Part shown: piece after piece, positions 49,505-57,618 of the stretch
How the letters are laid out: each line of letters begins with the position of its first letter
Numbering within the stretch: position 1 is the first letter of the stretch
Origin: Lachnoclostridium sp. UBA1308
GTDB lineage: Bacteria > Bacillota > Clostridia > Lachnospirales > Lachnospiraceae
NCBI GenBank assembly: GCA_002307215.1
Contig: DBTU01000010.1
Coordinates: 21,487-85,486, forward strand
DNA: 64,000 nucleotides
Direction: 5' to 3'
Made by a program: the position numbers and the translations under genes
The notes under the pieces: generated by a model
Databases searched by the model: none
Seen by the model: the letters and a program-made list of their open reading frames with translations, nothing else
What the model was told of the DNA's origin: nothing

Positions 49505-50953
49505 ATGGCAGAATATTTTTCAACAAAGGAAATAGCAGATAGATGGGGTATTACTAGTTTTCATGTGTCAGTTTTGTGTTCATCTGGAAGAATCCCTGGA
49601 GCAGTTAAGCAGGGAAAAGCATGGAAAATACCTTGTGATGCAAAAAGACCTAAAGATAACAGAGTGAAAGAAGAAAACTTTGATGATTGTAAGTTTACAT
49701 TTATAGATTTGTTCGCAGGAATTGGGGGATTCCATCAAGCGATGCGCTTTCTTGGGGGCAAATGTGTGATGGCTTCGGAGATAAATCTAGCTTGTGTTGA
49801 AACATATAAATTAAATTACAAAACGAAGGATGTTCGTGGAGACATCAAAAAGATTGAGGCAGATTCCATAGGAAAATTTGATGTTCTGTGTGCAGGATTT
49901 CCTTGCCAACCATTTAGCAAAGCTGGATTACAGAAAGGCTTTGGTGACGAGGATAGGGGAAATCTGTTTTTTAATATACTTAGAATTTTGGACGGACATT
50001 CGGAAGTGAAATTTATCATCCTAGAAAATGTTCGAAATTTAGCAGATAAAGATGATTACTGGAATATAATAAAGACCGAATTGATGAAGCGAGACTTCTT
50101 CATTACAGAAAAACCGATTATTTTGTCTCCATCAAACTTTGGACTTCCTCAGATCCGGGAACGTGTATATATACTTGGGATAAGAAAAGATATAAGAAAT
50201 ACGGAAATCTTAACAAATGATTATATTCATATCAAGGATTTGGGATTAGAGAATATTCAGTTCAAAGACAATTGCAAGATGGGGGATGCTTTTTCGGTTT
50301 TGGAAAAAAATGTATCAGATGAATACGCTATTGATACTGAACAAGAAGAAATGATTCTTGCTTGGGAAGAATTTCGCAAGGGAACAAATATAGGAGTTAT
50401 AGGTTTTCCTATTTGGATAAAAAGCTTCGGATATCAAGTAGAAAATGAAGAAGAATTCCTGGAAAGTCAAGATTACAACAATATACCTGATTGGAAGAAG
50501 AAGTTCGTGAGGAGTAATAGAAAACTATATCTAGAAAACAAAGATTTTATTGATGAGTGGATAGTAAGACATAACATGATCAACCGAATCAAACTATATC
50601 AGAAATTTGAGTGGAATTGCGGAGCGGATGTGAAAGATATTCATGATGCAGTGATACAGGTTAGACAATCGGGAATTAGAGTAAAAAGACCGACATATTA
50701 TCCTGCATTGGTGGCAATCGTGAACACACCAATTATATATGATAAACAGAAAAAGCATTTTAGACATATAACTCCAAGAGAAGCGGCTAATCTGCAGAAT
50801 TTTGATCAACGTTTCAAATTTACAGGTACAGACAAGCAGACATATAGTCAACTTGGAAATTCTGTAAATGTTAAAATATTAAAAATACTTGGAAAGAAAC
50901 TGTTCGCTTTTGCAAATGATGGATGGGAGGTTCACAATGGGGAAAAAGATTAA
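49505..50953 (+). CDS. DNA cytosine-5 methyltransferase with N-terminal HTH
   Basis: This 482-residue enzyme methylates cytosine at C5 using S-adenosylmethionine. The core motifs run in order: I FIDLFAGIGGFHQ (about 70-82), IV GFPCQPFSKAG with catalytic C134, VI ILENVRN, VIII QIRERVYILG, IX/X REAANLQNF and QLGNSVNV. The segment between VIII and IX (about 240-400) is the target recognition domain and is longer than usual. Residues 1-58 are an HTH domain not needed for catalysis; M.EcoRII/M.SsoII-type methylases use such a domain to repress their own operon. The next gene overlaps the end by 17 bp. It protects host DNA against the linked nucleases. Confidence 0.92.
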   Translation: MAEYFSTKEIADRWGITSFHVSVLCSSGRIPGAVKQGKAWKIPCDAKRPKDNRVKEENFDDCKFTFIDLFAGIGGFHQAMRFLGGKCVMASEINLACVETYKLNYKTKDVRGDIKKIEADSIGKFDVLCAGFPCQPFSKAGLQKGFGDEDRGNLFFNILRILDGHSEVKFIILENVRNLADKDDYWNIIKTELMKRDFFITEKPIILSPSNFGLPQIRERVYILGIRKDIRNTEILTNDYIHIKDLGLENIQFKDNCKMGDAFSVLEKNVSDEYAIDTEQEEMILAWEEFRKGTNIGVIGFPIWIKSFGYQVENEEEFLESQDYNNIPDWKKKFVRSNRKLYLENKDFIDEWIVRHNMINRIKLYQKFEWNCGADVKDIHDAVIQVRQSGIRVKRPTYYPALVAIVNTPIIYDKQKKHFRHITPREAANLQNFDQRFKFTGTDKQTYSQLGNSVNVKILKILGKKLFAFANDGWEVHNGEKD

Positions 50954-52526
50954 TATAAGACCTACTACAGGAGTATATGCTACATATAAAAATATAAAGT
51001 ATGATCCGTGGACGGCAATAGCAGAGTTTGTCGATAACTCAACTCAAAGCTATTACGATAGTATTGCTCGTCTTAAAGAAACAAAATACTGGAATGGTTT
51101 AAATGTTGAAATAATATATGAAAAAAATACTGTTGAAGGTGACAAAATTGTTATTCGAGACAATGCGTATGGAATGAATTTCAGCGATTTTCAGAGAGCA
51201 ATAGTGCTAGACAGTCCGCCTAAAAAGTTATCACGCAGTGAGTTTGGAATGGGGTTAAAAACAGCGGCTTGTTGGTTTGGAGCTAATTGGTCTGTTGAGT
51301 CAACAGAGTTAGGTTCAAATATAAAATACTATGCATCTGTTGATGTAAAGGCACTTCATAAGTACAAATCAGAAGAAATAGAAGTTCAGGAGATAGAATG
51401 TAATCCAAAAGAACATGGCACTGTCATTACGATTTGGGATCTTAACCGTACAATAACAGGAAGACAGATTGGAAAAACTAAAGATCAATTACGTGGAATG
51501 TACAGGGTTGATTTAAGAAAAGGAGATATTGTTATTAGTTATAACGGCGAAAATTTATTGTATGAAGAACCCAATGTATTAACGGAAGATCTTCCTGATG
51601 GTACACAAAAGGCTTGGAAGAAGAATATTAATTTTGCGATACCTTTCAAAGATGATGTTTTAACTGTGGAAGGGTTTGTAGCTATTAGAGAAACGGCAAG
51701 TACTTCTGCAGCAGGATTTGCGCTTCTTAGAAGGGGGAGAGTTATCATTGGTGGATACGAAAATGCATACCGCCCAGAGGAAGTATTTGAAAAGTCTAAT
51801 TCGTTTGTTTATCAAAGATTATTTGGTGAACTTAATATGGATAATTGGCCAGTTACGCAAACAAAGGATGCATTCGATTGGTATAGTGGGCTCGAAGATG
51901 AATTAATAGAAAAACTGAACGAAGTATGTTGTGATTATAAAAAGAAAGCAAAAGAGTATCGCGTAGGAAAAAAAGTGTCGTTAGACACAACTACAACCTC
52001 TTTGTTAAATAATTTTTCAACCGCGGGAGTAATATCGAATGTGGGATTTGAAAGTATTAATGTAGAAGAAGAAAAACAACCACATAATACTGATGAATCT
52101 AAAATTGAGAAAGACATAAGCCAGGAAAATAATTCTCAAAAGAATGAGGAGGAAGCCGATAAACAAAAGTCAAATGATATCATAATTGATGGACCAACTG
52201 GAAAGAGAATTACTTTTGATATGGGTGGACAAACATATGTGTTCAATTTGATACTTCTGAAGGAAGATCCACAGAAGAACTGGTTAAATATTACGCATAT
52301 TTCTGAAAATGAATATCAGATTGATTGGAATATTAGACATGATTTCTTTAAGCCATATATAGATGAACCGGATTTTCTATCAATTATGGAAAAATTTGTA
52401 TTTGCAATGGCTCTTACGGAGATTGAAGTACTACAGATGAGTACTGATAACATGATTGAAGTCAGTGCAGTAAGAATGAAGATGAATGACATATTAAAGA
52501 AACTTGTTAAAGGGGGGAAAAATTAA
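50937..52526 (+). CDS. GHKL ATPase, MORC/MutL-like
   Basis: The N-terminal GHKL ATPase has the N-box E30-F-V-D33-N34, the second ATP motif D75-N-A-Y-G79-M and the lid G104-M-G-L-K108-T. These fit the bacterial MORC-like ATPases that are linked with Z1 helicases and methyltransferases (Iyer, Abhiman and Aravind 2008). After the transducer domain (to about 365), a hydrophilic segment rich in Glu, Asn and Lys (about 380-420) leads to a C-terminal domain (about 425-525) that is not recognised. The protein is probably a dimeric, ATP-gated DNA clamp. The start at 50937 has GGGAGG and lies within the methyltransferase gene. Confidence 0.85.
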   Translation: MGKKINIRPTTGVYATYKNIKYDPWTAIAEFVDNSTQSYYDSIARLKETKYWNGLNVEIIYEKNTVEGDKIVIRDNAYGMNFSDFQRAIVLDSPPKKLSRSEFGMGLKTAACWFGANWSVESTELGSNIKYYASVDVKALHKYKSEEIEVQEIECNPKEHGTVITIWDLNRTITGRQIGKTKDQLRGMYRVDLRKGDIVISYNGENLLYEEPNVLTEDLPDGTQKAWKKNINFAIPFKDDVLTVEGFVAIRETASTSAAGFALLRRGRVIIGGYENAYRPEEVFEKSNSFVYQRLFGELNMDNWPVTQTKDAFDWYSGLEDELIEKLNEVCCDYKKKAKEYRVGKKVSLDTTTTSLLNNFSTAGVISNVGFESINVEEEKQPHNTDESKIEKDISQENNSQKNEEEADKQKSNDIIIDGPTGKRITFDMGGQTYVFNLILLKEDPQKNWLNITHISENEYQIDWNIRHDFFKPYIDEPDFLSIMEKFVFAMALTEIEVLQMSTDNMIEVSAVRMKMNDILKKLVKGGKN

Positions 52527-54665
52527 ATGGATACTACATGTATTGGTATGGATTATCAATCCGAAGAAAATGATACATGGATGATTGATACAAGCGGCAG
52601 ATATGGAACTATTATCAAAAACTATTTAATCGCAGATGGGATTCCAGAGGCTGGAGCTGATAAAATTATTCAGAATGCGGCGAAAGTGCTGGGGTATTGT
52701 CCAAATCCAGAAAAAGATGATAATAAACAATTAACTGGAATTGTAATCGGAAAAGTTCAGAGTGGAAAAACCTCTAATTTTATATCATTAACGGCATTGG
52801 CTTTTGATAATGGATATTCACATGTAGTTGTGTTCGGAGGAACAAAGAATGAGTTGCTAAAACAGAATAGTGATAGAATTAAGGAATACTTTAAAGTTGC
52901 AAATGATGTTGTTGTTCTTAATTCTACCGATCATAAAAGCCAGTTGAATAGCAAACAGATTTCTCAGATTATTAAAATGGGAAAGAAAATAATCATTGTA
53001 GCATTAAAAACACCTGGACAGATTAACACAATTAGTAATAGCATTTTTTCTGATTGTGACTTAAGAGAAAAACCTGTACTTATCATTGATGATGAGGGAG
53101 ACGAGGCATCACTGAATACACTTGTGAAAAAGGGGAAAAAGAGTTCTACATATAAGGCAATAGAGTCATTGAAGAGTAAACTGTTAAAACATTGTTTTTT
53201 ATCGGTTACAGCTACTCCACAGGCGAATTTGCTGATAGATTCTATGGATGTTCTTTCCCCGGATTTTGGTGTACTTGTCGATCCGGGAAAAGGATATTGC
53301 GGTTTAAATGCATTTCATGTAGCAAATTCACCGTATATGATTGAGATACCAGATGATGAAACTTCATTACTAGACGAAGGAATACCAGCTTCGTTCAATG
53401 ATGCGTTAGCTACTTTTTTTGTGGCATGTGGAATATTTGCAAGTAGAGGCAGAAAACCTGGAAATAAATTGTCAATGCTAATTCATCCTAGCCAATTAAA
53501 GGTAGATCATTCAATAGTTAAAAAGAAGACTGAAAAAATAGTGGAAAAATGGCGGCAATTAGCATCTAATCCAGGAGATATCGCATACGCATCACTTGGA
53601 AAAAGATTAAAAAATGCATACGAAGAATATGAAAAAAAAGGTATTTCAGACTTACCTGATTTCGTCACAGTAGAAAAAAAGGCGCTTGAATCGATTGAAT
53701 TCTGCACATTACATATTGTGAACGGAGACAGTGTTCCTAATGGTGCGGATGATATTTTTGATTATAACATTTATATAGGTGGAGCTATGCTAGGCAGAGG
53801 GCTCACATTAAAAGGACTTACTATAACATATATTATTAGAACAGCAAAAGGGACATCCACTGTAGATACTGTACAACAGAGAGCAAGATGGTTCGGATAT
53901 AAATCAAAGTATTTAGATCTTTGTAGAATATTTGCTGTAAAGAAGATTGCAAAAGAGTTTAGAGAAATACGAGAACATGAAGAAGACTTATGGGAAACAG
54001 TTAGAGATGCAAACTTATCAGGAACAAGATTTAAAGATATAGCTAGAATATTTGTTCTGTCTGATGACTTAAGAATGACAAGAACTTCTGTGGCAGCTAC
54101 AGAGCGGAGAATTTTCAAACTATGGAATATTCAGAATCAATTCCTCTCTAATGACGAATATCTTTCTAGTAATAAAGCCATAATTGAAAAGTTTAGGACA
54201 AGAAACCAAAAACTAATTTCGGAGCAAAGGTTTGGAGACGGAAAACCGTATACCATTATAAGTGGATTATCATATGATAGCGTATACGAGCAATTGATTT
54301 CTAAATTGATTTTCCCCTCAGAATCAAAGATTGATTCAGGTATGTTCCAGAAATTAAAGGTGTTGCTAGTAGAGAAATCAATTATCCCCAATATAGATGT
54401 GATTTGGATGAGAGAGGGAGCCACTTCAAAGCATTTGGTTTCTGATGTAGAAATTCCTAATTATATGGTTGGTCGAAGGCCGGATGATAACTCTAAACCT
54501 GAAATATATGCAGGCGATAGATATCAATTTGTAACAGAAGATACTATGCAACTTCAGATCCACATGATTGAAGACAGTAATACGCATATTGTGAGTCCAA
54601 CAATTGCTTTTTATATTCCAAAGTGTTGTATTGAGAAATTGACAAACCTTGTGATTAGAAGTTAG
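52527..54665 (+). CDS. Z1-domain superfamily II helicase/ATPase
   Basis: The 712-residue protein is the Z1 type of superfamily II ATPase: Walker A G75-KVQSGKT82-SN, Walker B D188-D-E-G-DEAS, motif III T228-ATPQA, motif V G423-RGLT and motif VI QQRARWFGY (450-458). Z1 proteins occur with methylases and MORC-like ATPases in predicted restriction operons, where they are thought to translocate on DNA. The ATG follows the GHKL stop codon directly (0 bp), with GGGGGGAAA as ribosome binding site, so translation is coupled. The C-terminal 200 residues are specific to the family and of unknown role. Confidence 0.9.
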   Translation: MDTTCIGMDYQSEENDTWMIDTSGRYGTIIKNYLIADGIPEAGADKIIQNAAKVLGYCPNPEKDDNKQLTGIVIGKVQSGKTSNFISLTALAFDNGYSHVVVFGGTKNELLKQNSDRIKEYFKVANDVVVLNSTDHKSQLNSKQISQIIKMGKKIIIVALKTPGQINTISNSIFSDCDLREKPVLIIDDEGDEASLNTLVKKGKKSSTYKAIESLKSKLLKHCFLSVTATPQANLLIDSMDVLSPDFGVLVDPGKGYCGLNAFHVANSPYMIEIPDDETSLLDEGIPASFNDALATFFVACGIFASRGRKPGNKLSMLIHPSQLKVDHSIVKKKTEKIVEKWRQLASNPGDIAYASLGKRLKNAYEEYEKKGISDLPDFVTVEKKALESIEFCTLHIVNGDSVPNGADDIFDYNIYIGGAMLGRGLTLKGLTITYIIRTAKGTSTVDTVQQRARWFGYKSKYLDLCRIFAVKKIAKEFREIREHEEDLWETVRDANLSGTRFKDIARIFVLSDDLRMTRTSVAATERRIFKLWNIQNQFLSNDEYLSSNKAIIEKFRTRNQKLISEQRFGDGKPYTIISGLSYDSVYEQLISKLIFPSESKIDSGMFQKLKVLLVEKSIIPNIDVIWMREGATSKHLVSDVEIPNYMVGRRPDDNSKPEIYAGDRYQFVTEDTMQLQIHMIEDSNTHIVSPTIAFYIPKCCIEKLTNLVIRS

Positions 54666-54676
54666 GAGGTGAGCGT

Positions 54677-55633
54677 ATGAATGATTTAGAATTGTATCAC
54701 AGCGCATTTGATATGGGTAAAAATACGCATGATTTTACTCTTGTTAAATATACCGATAATCTTTTTATTGGAAGAGATAGTGATGGATATGCATCTGTTG
54801 TAATTTTGTCAAATCGGCCAAACAAAACTCCGTTGCGCCAGAAGACAAAACTGTTAAGTGTTGAGTGTAATGTGGCTGTAATTTATAACTTGGATGGAAA
54901 AACATATAAAGATGTAGTCCACATAATACGATGTCTTGCGGATTCAGAAAAGGAAATTGATATATTTATAGAACTTGCACCATTATTTAGCGAAGCTAGT
55001 ATAGATGCAAATCAGGAAGATGCTATTTTAGAAACTGTGGCTATTCTCACGTCTTTCTTTGCAGATAATAGCGAGCCATCATATACAGAACTCCAGGGAC
55101 TGTTTGCTGAATTATATACAATATGGTCATTTTCAGAAATAATCGATCTAGCAAAATATTGGCAATCAAAAGACAGAATGAAATTTGATTTTTCTTTATC
55201 TGGTACAGATAAAATTGAAGTGAAGTCAACAATGAAAAATGAACGGAGGCATCATTTTCGACATGAACAGTTGCTAAGTGATGCATTTTGTATTTATGTT
55301 GTTTCATATATGTTTAGAGAAGATGACGCGGGCCTATCTTTATATGAGTTGATAGATAAAACAAAGCCGCTTTTGCAAGTGGATCCCAGAAAGGTACTGA
55401 TAGTAGACATGTATATCAAGAATACTTCTGAAGACCGACTTAGAAAGATGCGCTTTAATGAATACTTGATTAAATATAACAGAAAGGTATTCAAGGCAGA
55501 AAACATTCCGAGATTTGAAGAACATACACCAAATGGAGTATCAAATGCAGAATATGATTGTGTACTTGATAATGCTAAGGATATGCCAGAAGAAGCATTT
55601 ATTGAGGAATTAAACAAGATTATTACCTTGTAA
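54677..55633 (+). CDS. DUF4420 family PD-(D/E)XK nuclease
   Basis: The 318-residue protein has the nuclease core with E145 in GLFAEL, D171 in FDFSL and the E181-V-K183 pair, followed by the conserved R-x-H-H-F-x-H-E-Q-L segment. This is the PD-(D/E)XK family (DUF4420) that accompanies Z1 helicases and is the likely DNA-cutting enzyme of that module. All catalytic residues are present, so it should be active. The gap from the Z1 gene is 11 bp, with TTAGGAGGTG at the start. Confidence 0.85.
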   Translation: MNDLELYHSAFDMGKNTHDFTLVKYTDNLFIGRDSDGYASVVILSNRPNKTPLRQKTKLLSVECNVAVIYNLDGKTYKDVVHIIRCLADSEKEIDIFIELAPLFSEASIDANQEDAILETVAILTSFFADNSEPSYTELQGLFAELYTIWSFSEIIDLAKYWQSKDRMKFDFSLSGTDKIEVKSTMKNERRHHFRHEQLLSDAFCIYVVSYMFREDDAGLSLYELIDKTKPLLQVDPRKVLIVDMYIKNTSEDRLRKMRFNEYLIKYNRKVFKAENIPRFEEHTPNGVSNAEYDCVLDNAKDMPEEAFIEELNKIITL

Positions 55634-55653
55634 GCTATGAAGGAGAAGCGGAT

Positions 55654-57618
55654 ATGCAGATAAATAGAGAAGATCAACATTCAATATTAAACTCAATTAA
55701 TTTACCAAATACCAAATTTATGGAAACTCTTATCCGGATACTTGAAAAATATGATAAAGTGCTATCAGAAGACGATCTAGAAACGCTTACAGATAAAGTA
55801 AAGTCAAGAAATTTGCTAAAACAGGAATATCCAGTGTTGTTGATGATTGATCCTGGAAAAAAAAAGATGGATCAAATTCACATGAGCGGAAATTATCGAT
55901 ATTATGCGAATAAAAAGTGCTGTATAAAAGGAGTAGAGTATTTTTATACGTCACAATTGTATGGATATAGAGATGCTACATCACATGGAGATAATAGAAC
56001 GCCTTTATGGAAATGGGTTTGCGAGAAATTGAACATAAATACAGATGAAGATCAAAGAAATGAGGAGTGGTGGCCACTTCTTAATGAATATAATCCTGGA
56101 ATAACAAAAGACAAATGGATCGAACTTCTGAATAATAAGACTGTATTTGAGGGTAATAGTCTTGATGTAATGGCAGCGTTCCATGATATAGGGGGAGAGG
56201 CTAGTTGCTTGCAATTAGCTAACATGTACGGTCATACTGCTAACTATTATAATATGACAAGTATACATTTGGCGGAGCAAATAATCAAAGAGACAGGATT
56301 CATGATACCGCAGAATGAAGAAAAATTGAAATTGTGGCAAGTGATTTATGTTGAAAGAAATGCTAGAAAGGGCGAAATTGGAAAGTATATATGGAAACTG
56401 AGACCGGAATTATTTGAGGCACTATCTGAGTTTGGTATACAACAATATTTGAAGGAGAGAGGAGAAGACAAATTGTTGCCCAAGGAAACTATAGAGAAAA
56501 TAAATAAGTATATCTCTACAAGAGGTTTTTCGTATGAAGATAATTTGATTAGCAATTTTTACCTTAGTATAAAATCCAAACCTTTTGTAATTTTAGCAGG
56601 AACAAGTGGAACCGGAAAGACAAGGTTAATTAGATTATTTGCTGAAGCTGTTGGAGCAACGAAAGAAAATGGAAGATATCTTCAAGTTGCCGTGAGACCA
56701 GATTGGTCCGATTCCTCAGATCTGCTTGGACATGTAAACTTGAGTGGCGATTTTGTTCCTGGAAAAATCTTAGAATTTATTAAACAAGCAGATGAAAATA
56801 ATGAAGAGCCGTATTTCCTTTGTTTGGATGAGATGAATCTTGCCAGAGTGGAGTATTACATGAGCGATTTTCTTTCAGTCATAGAGACGAGAGATCTAAA
56901 CGAGGATGGAGAGGTAAGGACGGACCTGTTGATGAATATATCAGACTATGGCGTCGACAAAGAGGGAATAAATAGAGAAAGATTCGGAGAGTTGGGATTT
57001 CCGGAAAACCTATATATAATTGGCACGGTAAATATGGATGAAACAACATTTCCATTCAGTAAGAAGGTCCTTGATAGAGCTAATACAATAGAGTTTTCAT
57101 ATGTGGATCTTGTTCCTCAGTTTGATATTGAAGAACATGAAGCATCTGCTCTTTCCTTACCGAATTCTTTTTTTAGAACAGAATACTTAAATATTTTGCA
57201 GTGTGATAATGAGAAGGTATATGTTACTGAACTATGTGAACAACTTCAGGACATTAATGATATTTTAAAAAATACTGATGCACATGTTGGTTATCGGGTT
57301 CGTGATGAAGTCGTATTTTACATGTTGAATCATAAAAAAGCAGATCTTTTATCTGAGAATGAAGCTTTAGATAATGAGATGATGCAAAAAATCTTACCTA
57401 GAATTCAAGGTAGTGGACTTGCGGTAAAGAGTATGCTTTGCAAACTCTTTACAGATATTTGTGCCGGAGACTACGATGGAATGTCAGGGTCATCTGATAG
57501 TGAACAGATGAAAGCGTATGTTGAAGGGCATGATTGTAAATATGAAAAGAGTGCTAAGAAAATAGTATATATGGTTAGGAGATTTGAGGAAGATGGCTTC
57601 ACATCCTACTGGCTCTAA
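55654..57618 (+). CDS. McrB-like AAA+ NTPase
   Basis: The C-terminal half is an AAA+ motor of the McrB group: Walker A G316-TSGTGKT323, Walker B LD392-E393-MNLARVE, and the loop GTVNM-D462-ETTFPF with N460, followed by the LDRAN arginine finger region. The N-terminal 280 residues hold a helical domain (with W-x-LL-x-x-YNPGIT and GGEASCLQLANMYG) expected to recognise modified or target DNA. In LlaJI and McrBC systems such a motor loads onto DNA and activates a nuclease partner, here the next gene, whose start lies inside this one. GAAGGAG precedes the ATG. GTP or ATP use cannot be decided from sequence. Confidence 0.88.
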   Translation: MQINREDQHSILNSINLPNTKFMETLIRILEKYDKVLSEDDLETLTDKVKSRNLLKQEYPVLLMIDPGKKKMDQIHMSGNYRYYANKKCCIKGVEYFYTSQLYGYRDATSHGDNRTPLWKWVCEKLNINTDEDQRNEEWWPLLNEYNPGITKDKWIELLNNKTVFEGNSLDVMAAFHDIGGEASCLQLANMYGHTANYYNMTSIHLAEQIIKETGFMIPQNEEKLKLWQVIYVERNARKGEIGKYIWKLRPELFEALSEFGIQQYLKERGEDKLLPKETIEKINKYISTRGFSYEDNLISNFYLSIKSKPFVILAGTSGTGKTRLIRLFAEAVGATKENGRYLQVAVRPDWSDSSDLLGHVNLSGDFVPGKILEFIKQADENNEEPYFLCLDEMNLARVEYYMSDFLSVIETRDLNEDGEVRTDLLMNISDYGVDKEGINRERFGELGFPENLYIIGTVNMDETTFPFSKKVLDRANTIEFSYVDLVPQFDIEEHEASALSLPNSFFRTEYLNILQCDNEKVYVTELCEQLQDINDILKNTDAHVGYRVRDEVVFYMLNHKKADLLSENEALDNEMMQKILPRIQGSGLAVKSMLCKLFTDICAGDYDGMSGSSDSEQMKAYVEGHDCKYEKSAKKIVYMVRRFEEDGFTSYWL

